Shown in pieces: positions 9,123 through 18,431 of a stretch of DNA of 64,000 nt. The stretch comes from Arhodomonas aquaeolei DSM 8974. Lineage in GTDB: Bacteria > Pseudomonadota > Gammaproteobacteria > Nitrococcales > Nitrococcaceae. Position 1 is the stretch's first letter. Each line of letters begins with the position of its first letter. The DNA is taken from assembly GCF_000374645.1 (NCBI RefSeq), contig NZ_KB894806.1:1-64000 (forward strand), in the 5' to 3' direction. Position numbers and translations under genes: made by a program. The notes under the pieces are model-generated. The model was not told the origin of the DNA. It was given only the letters and a program-made list of their open reading frames with translations, and did no database searches.

Positions 9123-9665
9123 TCACTCCTCGCCCAGCTCTTCGATGGTGAGGTGGTGATTGGTGTAGATGCAGATGTCGGCGGCGATGTGCAGCGAGCG
9201 CTCGACGATCTCGCGGGCGCCGAGCTCCGTGTTGTCCATCAGCGCGGTGGCCGCGGACTGCGCGAAGCCGCTGCCGGAGCCGATCGCGATGAGGTCGCGC
9301 TCGGGCTCGACCACGTCGCCGTTGCCGGAGATCATCAGCGTGGTGTCCCGGTCGGCGACCAGCAGCAGCGCCTCCAGCCGGCGCAGCGCGCGGTCGGAGC
9401 GCCAGTCCTTGGCCATCTCCACGGCGGAGCGGGTGAGGTTGCCGCGGTGCTTCTCGAGCTGGCCCTCGAAGCGCTCGAACAGTGTGAACGCGTCCGCGGT
9501 GCCGCCGGCGAAGCCCGCGATCACACGCTCGTGGAACAGCCGGCGCACCTTGCGCGCGTTGCCCTTCATCACGGTATCGCCGAGGGTGACCTGGCCGTCG
9601 CCGCCGAGCGCGACCCGGCCCTGCCGGCGGGCGGCGAGGATGGTGGTGCCGTCGAATTGCCTCAC
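9123..9665 (-). CDS. hslV: HslV, peptidase subunit of the HslUV protease
   Basis: The 180-residue threonine protease of the proteasome beta family begins [14 protein letters not shown] from a GTG start. Family comparison shows the propeptide is cut before the first Thr of GTTIL (Thr7), which becomes the catalytic N-terminal nucleophile. [21 protein letters not shown] and [17 protein letters not shown] are classic HslV blocks. The longer open frame upstream (to 9872) crosses the promoter, so GTG at 9665 is preferred. Confidence 0.95.
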   Translation of the reverse strand: MRQFDGTTILAARRQGRVALGGDGQVTLGDTVMKGNARKVRRLFHERVIAGFAGGTADAFTLFERFEGQLEKHRGNLTRSAVEMAKDWRSDRALRRLEALLLVADRDTTLMISGNGDVVEPERDLIAIGSGSGFAQSAATALMDNTELGAREIVERSLHIAADICIYTNHHLTIEELGEE

Positions 9666-9736
9666 GTTGGTGCTCCGGACTGCCTCGAATGGATGCGCGA
9701 CGGCCCCGCCGGGCCGCCGGCGCGGCGATTGTACAA

Positions 9737-9765
9737 CGGTGGGGCGCACCGCGACGCCTTTCAAG
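9737..9765 (-). promoter_or_regulatory. Sigma-32 (heat shock) promoter of hslVU
   Basis: Reading on the minus strand, CTTGAAA (9765-9759, in a CCCTTGAAA context) is followed after 14 nt by CCCCACCG (9744-9737). This closely matches the RpoH consensus CTTGAAA / CCCCATNT. Predicted transcription starts near 9730, giving a leader of about 65 nt before the hslV GTG. hslVU is a textbook heat-shock operon. Confidence 0.75.
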
Positions 9766-9784
9766 GGCGACGGTGGTGTGGCAC

Positions 9785-9950
9785 CAACTCTCATTGTGGC
9801 AATGCGTGCCGGCTCGATGACGGCCCGGGCTAACGTTGCCCTGTTCTCAAGCGCGGCGGCGATGTCGCACACGGCCTGCCGGACCGGGTAGGTCGTGCGC
9901 CGAAGGCGTGCGACGTCTCGCCAGCCGTTTCATGTGCGCCTGCGATCTGT
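9785..9950 (+). repeat. Left copy of a ~150-bp diverged inverted repeat flanking the hsd operon
   Basis: Segments such as TAACGTTgCCCTGTTC (9831-9846), GATGTCGCACACGGCC (9861-9876) and GGGTAGGTCGTGCGCC (9886-9901) recur in the same order, reverse-complemented, at about 18885-19045. The two copies differ by scattered substitutions and short indels. The copy starts within about 20 bp of the hslV promoter and so marks the left edge of the defence island. I see no open frame or known RNA in it. Confidence 0.75.
9888..9915 (+). repeat. REP-like element inside the left inverted repeat
   Basis: GTAG (9888-9891) is followed by GTCGTGCGCC, a GAA loop and GGCGTGCGAC. The arms pair with two G-T wobbles in the middle. 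It is the same design as the element at 391-418. Confidence 0.55.
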
Positions 9951-9990
9951 GCCGGGGCATGGGGAGGGGAGCGGTGGCCTCGCGCCCATA

Positions 9991-12900
9991 TTATTCGCGA
10001 AGCCTGCTGTACACCTCGCGTAACAAATGTTCTCGGGCGACTTGCCGGAAGTCGTCGTCATTCATCAAACGCCCGAAAATTTCCTCGTTGCCGTCCATGC
10101 GCTCGATGAACAGGCTTTCCAGCATCCTGTTGAACACGTATGCGAAATTTTCCATTGAGTTCGCCTGCGCCGCTTCGCGCAGGGTGTCGTTTTCGACCGC
10201 ACTTTCTGCGATCTGGTCGAAGAACAGCTGATCGGCCGGCGTGAACTCCGTGCCGAAGCGCTCGTTCAGCCTCCTGATAAGCGTGGACAGCTCCACGTTT
10301 TCGTCCTCGGCGCGGCCTGTGCCCACTTCCTTTGGGCCGTACAGGGGCTCCGGTTCCCCTACGCCCAGATCGATTGCCCCCTCGCTGATCTTCTGTAGCC
10401 GGTAATACTGAAGGGAAACCTCGTCGTCCAGCTCGAAAACGGCGTCGTCAGCGCGGCGTGGCAGCTTGGACAGCAGGAAGCGGCCATAGCTGTAGAGCTT
10501 CTCCAGGCTGCTGTCCTGATAAGGGATGATCTGTGCCAGGAAGGCATACAGGTTGCGGAAACTGGTGAGCTGGCCCTTGAACTGCTCCTGGTGGTCTTCG
10601 TCCAGGGCCTGGTAGCGCGTCACCGCCTGGTCGAGGATGGCATTGATCTTCTGGTGGTCGGCCGCCGTGGGCTCGCTGCGGTTCTTGTACCAGATCTCCG
10701 CGAAGGCGCTGACCTCATCCGGGGCGAACACCTGGGCTTCCTCTAACCGGTGCTGCAAGTCGTAGAGCTGATGGGGATCGGTGGGTTTCCCCTGCGGCGT
10801 AACCTCGTAATAGGGCTTGAACGCCTCGTAGATCTCACCGGGCTCGTTGGCGAAATCCAGCACGAAGGTGTCCTCCTTACCCGGCGCCGTTCGGTTCAGC
10901 CGGGACAGGGTCTGCACGGCCTGGATTCCCGATAGGCGCCTGTCCACATACATGGTATGCAGCAGTGGCTGGTCGAACCCGGTCTGGTATTTCTCCGCCA
11001 CCAGCAGCACCTGATAGTGCTCCGAGGCGAACCGGTCCGGCAGCTCGGTTTCCTTGATACCGTCGTTCATGCCCACTTCCGTGTACGACTGCCCGGGAAA
11101 ATCCGGGTCGGTGACGCTGCCGGAGAAGGCCACCAGGGAGCGGATGCCGGTAATGCGGTGGTCCTGGATGTACTTGTCGAACGCCTGCTTGTAGCGCACG
11201 GCGTGCAGGCGCGAGGCGGTGACCACCATGGCCTTGGCCCGGCCGCCGATGCGGTGGCGGGTGTTGTGGCGGAAGTGCTCGACGATCACCTCCACTTTCT
11301 GGGCGATATTGTGGGGGTGCAGGGACATGAAGCGCGCCAAGGCCCTGGCCGCCTTGCGCTTGGGTACTTCCGGATCATCGTCGATGGATTTGATCAGCCC
11401 GTAATAGGTCTTGTAGGTGGTGTAGTTCTCCAGCACGTCCATGATGAAGCCTTCCTCGATGGCCTGACGCATGGAGTACAGGTGAAAGGGCGGCTGGCCG
11501 TCCGGGCCGGGCTCGTTGAACACCGCCTGGGTCTTGAACTTGGGCGTGGCGGTGAAGGCGAAGAAGCTGATGTTGGGCTGGCGGGGGCGCTTGAGCATCT
11601 CCTCGAACAGCTTCTTGCGCGCCTCCTCGGAGAGATCCTCCTCCTCCACGTCCAGGAACTCCTCCGCGATGGCCGACTCGATGCCGTCGCGGTTGAGCAC
11701 CTTGCGCAGCTCCATGGCCGTCTCGCCGGACTGGGAGCTGTGGGCCTCGTCCACGATCACCGCGAAGCGCTTGCCTTCCGTGCTCAGCTCCACTTCCTCG
11801 CCCTTATTCGCCAGGGTGTCCATGGCCTGGGTAATGAAGGGGAACTTCTGGATGGTGGAGATGATGATGGGCACGCCGGAGGACAGCGCCTGGGCGAGCT
11901 GCTGGGTGTTCTCGTCGATCTTCTGCACCACTCCCTGCTTGTGCTCGAACTGGTAGATGGTGTCCTGCAACTGCTGGTCCAGCACTCGCCGGTCGGTAAC
12001 CACCACTACGGTGTCGAATACCTTGTGGTCGTCGGTGTCGTGCAGGCTGGCCAGGCGATGGGCGAGCCAGGCGATGGAATTGGACTTGCCCGAGCCCGCG
12101 GAGTGCTGCACCAGGTAGTTGTGGCCCGGTCCCTGCGCCCGGGCGCTGGCCACCAGTTGCCGCACCGCGTCCAACTGGTGGTATCGGGGGAAGATCAACG
12201 CTTCCTTGCGGTGGCGTTTCACCCCCTTCTTCGTCGTGACCTTGTTTTCCGTCACTTCCAGGTGCAGGAACCGAGCGAGGATGTCCATCAGGCTGTCGCG
12301 GGCGAGCACCTGCTCCCACAGGTAGCTGGTGCGGTAGCCGCCCTCTTCGGCGGGCGGATTGCCGGCGCCGAAGTCGTGGCCGCGATTGAAGGGCAGGAAG
12401 GTCGTCTGGGCGCCGTTCAGCCGCGTGGTCATGAACGCCTGATCCGGGTCCACGGCGAAATGCACCAGCGCCCGCTCCTTGAAGCGGAAGATCGGCTCGT
12501 CCGGGTCGCGGTCGTTGCGGTACTGGTGGATGGCGTCATCCGCCGTCTGCCCGGTCATGGGGTTCTTCAGCTCCAGGGTGACCACCGGCAGGCCGTTTAC
12601 CGACAGCACCATGTCCAGGGATTGGTGGGGATGGGTCTCGCTGAAATGCACCTGCCGGGTCACGCGCAGGCGATTGTGGCCGTAGGCCGCGGCGGCCTCG
12701 GGGTTCATGTCCGTGTTGGGCGCGAAGTAGGCCAGCCGGAAGGTCTTGCCGAAGCACTTGAAGCCGTGACGCAGCACATGCAGGGCGTTCTTCGAGGCCA
12801 GTTCCTTCACCAGCGCCCCCAGCAGCGCTTCACCGGCCTGGTCGCCGTGGAGCTTTACCAGGGACTGCCAGCGCTGCGGCTGGCTGGCCTGGATAAAGCT

Positions 12901-13023
12901 GGTCACCTCGTGAGGGAAGAGCCCGCGCGCCGGGTCGAAGCCCTGGCGGTCGCCCTGCTCATAGCCGCCGTACTCGGTCAGTGACCGTTCCATGGCCTGC
13001 TCGAAGTAGGTCTCCTGATGCAT
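9991..13023 (-). CDS. hsdR: Type I restriction endonuclease subunit R (HsdR)
   Basis: The 1010-residue motor-nuclease subunit has, in order, a PD-(D/E)xK nuclease core (Asp137 and Glu151-Leu-Lys153 in VTLELKNP, with a downstream QYRND), Walker A HSAGSGKS (307-314), DEAH box (425-428), the FFAFTATPKFKT motif, and a C-terminal helicase lobe with GFDQPLLHTMYVDRRL and QTLSRLNR. It cuts DNA after translocation when HsdM and HsdS find unmethylated target sites. It is the last gene of the minus-strand operon, 141 bp after the DUF3800 gene. Catalytic residues look intact. Confidence 0.95.
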   Translation of the reverse strand: MHQETYFEQAMERSLTEYGGYEQGDRQGFDPARGLFPHEVTSFIQASQPQRWQSLVKLHGDQAGEALLGALVKELASKNALHVLRHGFKCFGKTFRLAYFAPNTDMNPEAAAAYGHNRLRVTRQVHFSETHPHQSLDMVLSVNGLPVVTLELKNPMTGQTADDAIHQYRNDRDPDEPIFRFKERALVHFAVDPDQAFMTTRLNGAQTTFLPFNRGHDFGAGNPPAEEGGYRTSYLWEQVLARDSLMDILARFLHLEVTENKVTTKKGVKRHRKEALIFPRYHQLDAVRQLVASARAQGPGHNYLVQHSAGSGKSNSIAWLAHRLASLHDTDDHKVFDTVVVVTDRRVLDQQLQDTIYQFEHKQGVVQKIDENTQQLAQALSSGVPIIISTIQKFPFITQAMDTLANKGEEVELSTEGKRFAVIVDEAHSSQSGETAMELRKVLNRDGIESAIAEEFLDVEEEDLSEEARKKLFEEMLKRPRQPNISFFAFTATPKFKTQAVFNEPGPDGQPPFHLYSMRQAIEEGFIMDVLENYTTYKTYYGLIKSIDDDPEVPKRKAARALARFMSLHPHNIAQKVEVIVEHFRHNTRHRIGGRAKAMVVTASRLHAVRYKQAFDKYIQDHRITGIRSLVAFSGSVTDPDFPGQSYTEVGMNDGIKETELPDRFASEHYQVLLVAEKYQTGFDQPLLHTMYVDRRLSGIQAVQTLSRLNRTAPGKEDTFVLDFANEPGEIYEAFKPYYEVTPQGKPTDPHQLYDLQHRLEEAQVFAPDEVSAFAEIWYKNRSEPTAADHQKINAILDQAVTRYQALDEDHQEQFKGQLTSFRNLYAFLAQIIPYQDSSLEKLYSYGRFLLSKLPRRADDAVFELDDEVSLQYYRLQKISEGAIDLGVGEPEPLYGPKEVGTGRAEDENVELSTLIRRLNERFGTEFTPADQLFFDQIAESAVENDTLREAAQANSMENFAYVFNRMLESLFIERMDGNEEIFGRLMNDDDFRQVAREHLLREVYSRLRE

Positions 13024-13115
13024 CGTCGCCTCGTCTGCCCTCAGGCACTTGAAACGGCCTTCATATAGGCCGATAATGTCGGCAAATGGACTGGGAGTTC
13101 CCGGTCGGCGATACG

Positions 13116-13138
13116 GCCTCGGTGAGTCTCACCGGGGC
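13116..13138. other. Stem-loop between the DUF3800 gene and hsdR
   Basis: GCCTCGGTGA (13116-13125) and TCACCGGGGC (13129-13138) form a 10-bp stem with one G-T pair and a 3-nt loop. On the hsdR-sense strand no U tract follows, so an intrinsic terminator is unlikely. It may modulate hsdR relative to hsdMS. Confidence 0.35.
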
Positions 13139-13164
13139 CTTTCGCTTTTCAGCCCCTTGATTTT

Positions 13165-13920
13165 TCATGGAAACTTCTTCAGCCCCAACCCGTCGTAACC
13201 GTTCCCGGTATTATCGCGGCCACCCCTGCAATAGAACTTGTCCTCAAGCACGCGGAATGCACGATTGTCCTGCTCCGGACGCAGCACACGCAACCCGATG
13301 GGCCTGGCGACCAGATCAGCAAGTTGCAAACCGGCTGAATTGGTTTTTTTGTCCGCGAATATCGCTGAAAAAGGAAGCGGTTGCCTGAACCAGTTCGCTC
13401 CATCGCATACCCGACGGAATTCCAGCTCAAGCTCGTCGTCTTCCCTTTGGCCTCTGCGTTCCAGCACGACATGTGTGATCTTATTGTGCTGATTTTTTTC
13501 CTTTAAGAAGCGATAGATACGCTCAAGCCCGAACGCCAGCGCGAGATGGTAGGGGTTGGCGGGATATTCATACCTTTCGCGAAGCCTTTTCTTTTCAATA
13601 ACGCAACTAACGAGCACAAAGTTACTGCTCTCGACAATATCCGTAAGCTCACCGAGAAACTGGTTTTTATGTTCTCGGTTGCTAAAAATAGAAAATTCTC
13701 CCCTTTCCTTGCGGATATCGTGCTCATGGAGGATGGCCAGATCATGCCCAAAATGCTTGAATTTGAATTTTTGCACCTTCTCGACAACGGTTTCTGAATA
13801 GTGCCGTTTGTTAAAAATGCAAAACGCGAGAACGAAAACTGGATAATGGGGGTCCACGCTGGCCAAACCATGGTCGCCGCTCTCGTCGACATAGACAATA
13901 AAATCACTAAAACCGGGCAT
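13165..13920 (-). CDS. DUF3800 domain protein inside the hsd operon
   Basis: The 251-residue protein opens with the DUF3800 hallmark YVDESGDHG (Asp12, Glu13), continues with VVLERRGQ (Glu154) and ends with LQLADLVARP (199-205, Asp202). These acidic residues are spaced like an RNase H-like active site, so metal-dependent nuclease activity is suspected but unproven for the family. It starts 3 bp after the hsdS stop and precedes hsdR, so it is probably co-transcribed as an accessory defence gene. Its bases are visibly more AT-rich than those of the housekeeping genes around the island, a sign of transfer. Confidence 0.85.
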   Translation of the reverse strand: MPGFSDFIVYVDESGDHGLASVDPHYPVFVLAFCIFNKRHYSETVVEKVQKFKFKHFGHDLAILHEHDIRKERGEFSIFSNREHKNQFLGELTDIVESSNFVLVSCVIEKKRLRERYEYPANPYHLALAFGLERIYRFLKEKNQHNKITHVVLERRGQREDDELELEFRRVCDGANWFRQPLPFSAIFADKKTNSAGLQLADLVARPIGLRVLRPEQDNRAFRVLEDKFYCRGGRDNTGNGYDGLGLKKFP

Positions 13921-13923
13921 GAT

Positions 13924-15288
13924 TCAGGCCACCTGGATCTGGCCGGTGACGGCGTTAGTAATCAGCGCGGAGCGGTATTCTTCGAGCCTTCCAACAGCGC
14001 TTTCGATTCGCGACTGAAGTTGATCAAAATGAACCACCGCAGAACCCAGCCATTGATCTATTTCTCGTTGTTCTTCTGCTGGCGGACATGCGAATGTCAA
14101 GTCTTTCAACGTATCCTGGCCGATATTTTGCATTGACCCACTTGTCCCTGTCCCTTCGCGTTCATACTGAAATCGGGATGGGACTGAACGCAGCACTCTT
14201 ACAAGAAAGCCATTATCGATATTGTCCCTGGTCTCTAGCCGATAAAGCTTGTCGCACAGCAGAATTTTGCTTTGCGTCTTGTCCACCAGGGTCGCACTTC
14301 CGAGCAATTCCCTCGTATTGGCTCGGCTGATCAAAATATCTCCCTGGCGAATCTCGTACCGTTCTTTTGGGGAAAGCTCGACGGGCAGAGCCTTGTTCTC
14401 GGTCTCATCGTACGCGTCCCCGTTGACGCAACCGACCTTGAGCACACCCCATTCACCGATATTGGCTGGACGGTTTTGGCATTGAGGCGACCAGCCCTGT
14501 TCTATTTTCTCGGTCAAATGCCGGAGCCGGACAATCACCCAATGCGCCGGAATCTCCCCCAGCCACTCGATGCCGCTGTCTTTCATGGGGGCGTCAGGGT
14601 TAAGCCCCTTGGTGACGGCGCGGGTGATCAGGGCAGTGCGCTTTTCGGCCAGCCGGTCGAGCAGGCGACGCTTTTTGGCGATCAGGGTGTCGATCTCGGC
14701 GGTCTTGCGGTCGAGGAAGTCGGCGATTTTCTGCTGATAGGAAAGGGGAGGGATCTTCGCTACAGCATTCCTGAGTGCATATTGCGAAAGCCCGAACCGC
14801 GTAACGCCCTTTGCCGCCAATTTAAACTGATCGTTCAGGACAGGGGATTGCGCAAGCCACGCCAGGAACCGGCCATCTACCTCGTCATCATCGGGATCAA
14901 CGATCGCGAGGTGGTAACCACAGACAACGTCGGGCATCGTTTCCGCAACACAGGCGGGGACAGCGATGTCGTCCCAGCTCTCGCTGTCTTTGGTTAATAG
15001 AACCTGGCCCTCCTTCAGGCCAAAGCGCCGGATCTCGCTTTCTGTCGCCGTGGCCTGCATGAATGGCAGGTCCGAGGTAATGCGCTCGTTGTAGTAGACA
15101 TCGGTATAGTTGCAAAGCCTGACTGGGGTCTCACCGTCAACGATGTGCTTGTCGACGTTGCTGGTGCGGACCTCGGCGAGAAATTTGAGCTTCCGTTCTT
15201 TCCAAGCGTTTTCCGCCGGGATGTCGGCTGCGGTGCCATTCGCTTGCGTTGTCACTGGGGCTTCCCCCGCTTTATTTCCTGCTCCCAC
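13924..15288 (-). CDS. hsdS: Type I restriction-modification specificity subunit (HsdS)
   Basis: The 454-residue protein has two target-recognition domains (about residues 25-185 and 235-425), each followed by a helical conserved region. The central one reads QQKIADFLDRKTAEIDTLIAKKRR and continues into RTALITRAVTKGLN; the C-terminal one includes LQSRIESAVGRLEEYRSALI. Recognition domains of this kind set the bipartite DNA target of both methylation and cleavage. The gene overlaps the end of the rhuM pseudogene by 37 bp if the first Met is used. Composition is more AT-rich in the second half, which may reflect domain shuffling. Confidence 0.93.
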   Translation of the reverse strand: MGAGNKAGEAPVTTQANGTAADIPAENAWKERKLKFLAEVRTSNVDKHIVDGETPVRLCNYTDVYYNERITSDLPFMQATATESEIRRFGLKEGQVLLTKDSESWDDIAVPACVAETMPDVVCGYHLAIVDPDDDEVDGRFLAWLAQSPVLNDQFKLAAKGVTRFGLSQYALRNAVAKIPPLSYQQKIADFLDRKTAEIDTLIAKKRRLLDRLAEKRTALITRAVTKGLNPDAPMKDSGIEWLGEIPAHWVIVRLRHLTEKIEQGWSPQCQNRPANIGEWGVLKVGCVNGDAYDETENKALPVELSPKERYEIRQGDILISRANTRELLGSATLVDKTQSKILLCDKLYRLETRDNIDNGFLVRVLRSVPSRFQYEREGTGTSGSMQNIGQDTLKDLTFACPPAEEQREIDQWLGSAVVHFDQLQSRIESAVGRLEEYRSALITNAVTGQIQVA

Positions 15289-16263
15289 GCCTCCAGCTCC
15301 CTCAGGTCTTCTTCATCGGCCTCCGCCGCCTCGTCCTGCCGCCGCTGGGCGTCGAACTGCTCGTAGCGCTCGTGGGCGATCTGCTCCGCTTGCCTGGCGC
15401 TGATGGAGCCCGCCCCTTCCAGCACCGGCCGTTCGTTAAACTCCAACAGCCGGTCCACGTTGTTGCGCCAGTAGTCCAGGGTCAGGTCGTTGTGGTTCTG
15501 CACGCGTAGCTCGGCCTGCTCGAGGAAGATGGCCACCAGGCGGTTGAGGGTGTCCACCTCCTCGGCGGTGAGGTAGTTCTTGGCGGTGGTGACATCCTGC
15601 TTGCGCACCCGCGAGCCCTGCCAGTTGGTTAGGGCCATGTTGGGCTCGCCGGGGTCGGCGCGGTTGACCACGATCTCGGCGGCGGTGTGGCCGGTGACGG
15701 CGTAGGAGTTTGTTCTGAACCTCAGCAAAGAATCGGTTGGCCTCTTGGTCGTCGGAGCGGTAGTCGCTGGAGAGGGCGAAGAGGTCGCGCACTTTCTGGT
15801 AGAAGCGCTTCTCCGACGCGCGGATGTCGCGGATGCGGGCCAGCAGCTCGTCGAAGTAGTCCCACCCGCCGGGCTCCTTCAGGCGCTCGTCGTTCATGGC
15901 GAAGCCCTTGACCAGGTACTCCTCCAGGTGGGCGGTGGCCCACTGGCGGAACTGGGTGCCGCGCGGCGAGCGCACCCGGTAGCCCACGGCGAGGATCATG
16001 GGCAGGCTGTAGGCCTTGAGGCGCCGCCGGACCCGGCGCTCGCCTTCCTGGCGAACTTGTAAGGAATCCTTACAAGTTGCCTCGGGGCCCAGCTCGCCTT
16101 CCTCATAGATCGTGCGGATGTGCTGGGTGATGGCCTGGGGCGTGGTGTCGAACAGCTCCGCCATCTCCGCCTGGGTCAGCCAGGCGGTATCCCCTTCTAG
16201 ACGGAGGTGGATTTCCGCCCGACCGTCCTCCGTTCGATAGAGGATGAGCTCCCCGGCGCTCAT
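15252..16263 (-). pseudogene. RhuM-family protein, frameshifted
   Basis: The first frame from ATG 16263 gives the RhuM N-terminal domain: ILYRTEDGRAEIHLRLEGDTAWLTQAEMAELFDTTPQAITQHI, then YRVRSPRGTQFRQWATAHL. It runs to FFAEVQNKLL near 15715. The family continues with YAVTGHTAAE, but that segment and the rest (MALTNWQGSRVRKQDVTTAKNYL, then EVDTLNRL, ending at 15252) are in another frame. A net shift near 15708-15716 (best explained as 2 nt lost) separates the halves. The function of RhuM proteins is unclear; they often sit in type I R-M operons. The start overlaps the hsdM stop (ATGA). A sequencing error is the alternative. Confidence 0.8.
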
Positions 16264-18431
16264 TCGGTCACCCTGTTCAGCATCTCCAGGATCTCCTTTT
16301 CCAGCCCCTGGATATCGCTTTCGATCTCCTCCAGCGGTCGGGGCGGCTCGTAGACGTAGAAGTGCCGGGTGATGGGGATTTCGTAGCCCACCCTGGTTTT
16401 GCCGTGGTCGATCCAGGCGTCGTCGACGAAGGGCAGCACCTCGCGGGCGAGGTAGTCCTCGCAGTGCTCGCGTACCAGTTCCAGCAGCGTGCTGTTGTCG
16501 GCGTCCTTGTCATAGCCGATGGGCAGCGGCAGCGGGATATCCGCGGGCAGGGGGACGATCTCGGTATCGCGCAGCTCGGTATCCGGCTCGGGGTTGCCGT
16601 CCTTATCGCGGCAGATGGCCGCTTCCGGGGCGCGCTCGGACAGGGCCTTCAGAATGGCTTCCCTGAGCGGCTTGAGAAGCTTCTCATTAGCGTCCTTGAA
16701 GGCCGCCTTCAGGACGGTTTCGAACTCGGCCCGGTCGGTGTAGAGGGTGTCATCCATGCCCTGTAGGATCTCGATGATGCGCTGCTGGGTGGCCTCGCCG
16801 GCCTGGACCTCGGCGTCGTGCTCGGCCTGGTCCTTGCGCTTCTTGCTCTTGGCCAGGTTGATGAAGGCGGTTTCCTGCCAGAGCCGCTCGATGCGCTCGG
16901 CGCTGGCCTGGAAATTGAGCCGCAGGGGGCGTTCGACGGTGAGCTTCAGGTAACCGAAGTCCCGGTTGTCGAAGACCTTGGAGCAAACGCGCTCTTCCCG
17001 CTCTCCATTCTGGCCAACCGTGCAAGTGGCGCCGTCGGTGAAATCGCCGTAAAGGCGGGTGAGCTCCTCGATGTGCTCGTCGCCCAGTTCGTTGCGCTTC
17101 TCCCCCAGGCTCTTACTCATCTTGCGGTAGTGGCGGGTGCCGTCGACGAGTTGCACCTTGCCCTTGCGGTGGTCCGGCTTGCGGTTGGTGACCAGCCAGA
17201 TGTAGGTGTAGATGCCGGTGTTGTAGAAGAGTTGGTCCGGCAGGGCGATGATGGCGTCCAGCCAGTCGTTTTCGATGATCCAGCGGCGGATGTTGCTTTC
17301 GCTGGGTCCGGGCTCACCGTTGAACAGGGGGGAGCCGTTGAAGACGACCGCGATCTTGGAGCCCTCTCCCCGCTGTTCCGGCGCAGCCTTCATCTTGCTG
17401 ATCATGTGCAGCAGGAACAGGGTGGCGCCATCGTTGATGCGCGGCAGGCCGGGGCCGAAACGCCCGTTGAAACCCAGCGCCTGGTGCTCCTTCTTGACGT
17501 AATCCTCCTCCGGCTTCCACTCCACGCCGAAGGGTGGGTTGGCGAGCATGTAGTGGAAGGTCTTGTCCGGGTGGCCGTCGCCCGTTTCGCTATCCCCCAG
17601 GGTGTCGCCAAAGGCGATGTTATCCACGGGCTCGTCCTTGATCAGCAGGTCTGAACGGCAGATGGCCCACGATTCCTCGTTGTACTCCTGGCCGAACAGC
17701 TCAAGATGCGCCTGGGGATTCTGCTCGGTGATGTATTCCTCGGAAACGGAGAGCATCCCGCCGGTACCCGCGGTGGGATCATAGATCGTGCGCGCGATGC
17801 CGGGAGTATAGATCTCCTCGTCCTGGGTATAGAGCAGGTGCGCCATCAGGCGGATCACCTCGCGCGGGGTGAAGTGGTCGCCCGCCTCCTCGTTCGCCTG
17901 CTCATTGAAACGGCGGACCAGCTCCTCGAACACGTAGCCCATGTCGTGGTTGCTGATCCGATCCGGATGCAGGTCGATCTTCGGGTCGGTGAACGCCTTG
18001 ACGATGAGATACAGGCGGTTGGCCTTGTCCAGTTTCTCGATCTCCGACTCAAAGTCGAAGGCCTCGAACACGACCCGCGCCGACTCGGAGAAGCCGTTGA
18101 TGTAGCTGGTCAGGTTCGTGGCGATGTTCTCCGGGTCGGCAAGGAGCTTCTCAAAGGTATAGGGGCTAATGTTGTAAAGGGGGTAATTGCGGCCCTTGCT
18201 TGCCTTTCCTGCCAGTACCCGATGAAGCGCCTCGCCCTCCAGGCCCTGCGCCTGCAGTTTTTTGTACTCCGCGAGCACTTGCTCCTTGGTTGGCGCGAGC
18301 ACGCAGTCCAGCCGGCGCAGCACCGTCATCGGCAGCATTACCTTGCGGTACTGGGGCGGGCGATAGGGGCCTCGGAGCTTGTTCGCGATTTCGAAGACGA
18401 AATTGATGAGGTTGGCAGTACTGGTCGACAT
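16260..18431 (-). CDS. hsdM: Type I restriction-modification methyltransferase subunit (HsdM)
   Basis: The 723-residue N6-adenine methyltransferase has an N-terminal HsdM_N helical domain (about residues 5-140), the SAM-binding motif DPTAGTGGML (218-227) and catalytic motif NPPFG (298-302). A long C-terminal region for HsdS binding follows, ending in the helical segment EEIESDIQGLEKEILEMLN. The motif-I residue is Ala in place of the more usual Cys, which is tolerated. It is the first gene of the operon and is divergent from jetA; an AAAGGGC sequence precedes the ATG. Confidence 0.95.
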   Translation of the reverse strand: MSTSTANLINFVFEIANKLRGPYRPPQYRKVMLPMTVLRRLDCVLAPTKEQVLAEYKKLQAQGLEGEALHRVLAGKASKGRNYPLYNISPYTFEKLLADPENIATNLTSYINGFSESARVVFEAFDFESEIEKLDKANRLYLIVKAFTDPKIDLHPDRISNHDMGYVFEELVRRFNEQANEEAGDHFTPREVIRLMAHLLYTQDEEIYTPGIARTIYDPTAGTGGMLSVSEEYITEQNPQAHLELFGQEYNEESWAICRSDLLIKDEPVDNIAFGDTLGDSETGDGHPDKTFHYMLANPPFGVEWKPEEDYVKKEHQALGFNGRFGPGLPRINDGATLFLLHMISKMKAAPEQRGEGSKIAVVFNGSPLFNGEPGPSESNIRRWIIENDWLDAIIALPDQLFYNTGIYTYIWLVTNRKPDHRKGKVQLVDGTRHYRKMSKSLGEKRNELGDEHIEELTRLYGDFTDGATCTVGQNGEREERVCSKVFDNRDFGYLKLTVERPLRLNFQASAERIERLWQETAFINLAKSKKRKDQAEHDAEVQAGEATQQRIIEILQGMDDTLYTDRAEFETVLKAAFKDANEKLLKPLREAILKALSERAPEAAICRDKDGNPEPDTELRDTEIVPLPADIPLPLPIGYDKDADNSTLLELVREHCEDYLAREVLPFVDDAWIDHGKTRVGYEIPITRHFYVYEPPRPLEEIESDIQGLEKEILEMLNRVTE

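Noticed and set aside
10957-12984. A 675-codon plus-strand frame opposite hsdR
   Set aside because: Antisense shadow; no recognisable domain, while the minus strand encodes all HsdR motifs.
13116-13138. Intrinsic terminator ending the hsdMS-DUF3800 transcript
   Set aside because: The stem is good, but no U tract follows on the transcribed strand, so only a generic stem-loop is reported.
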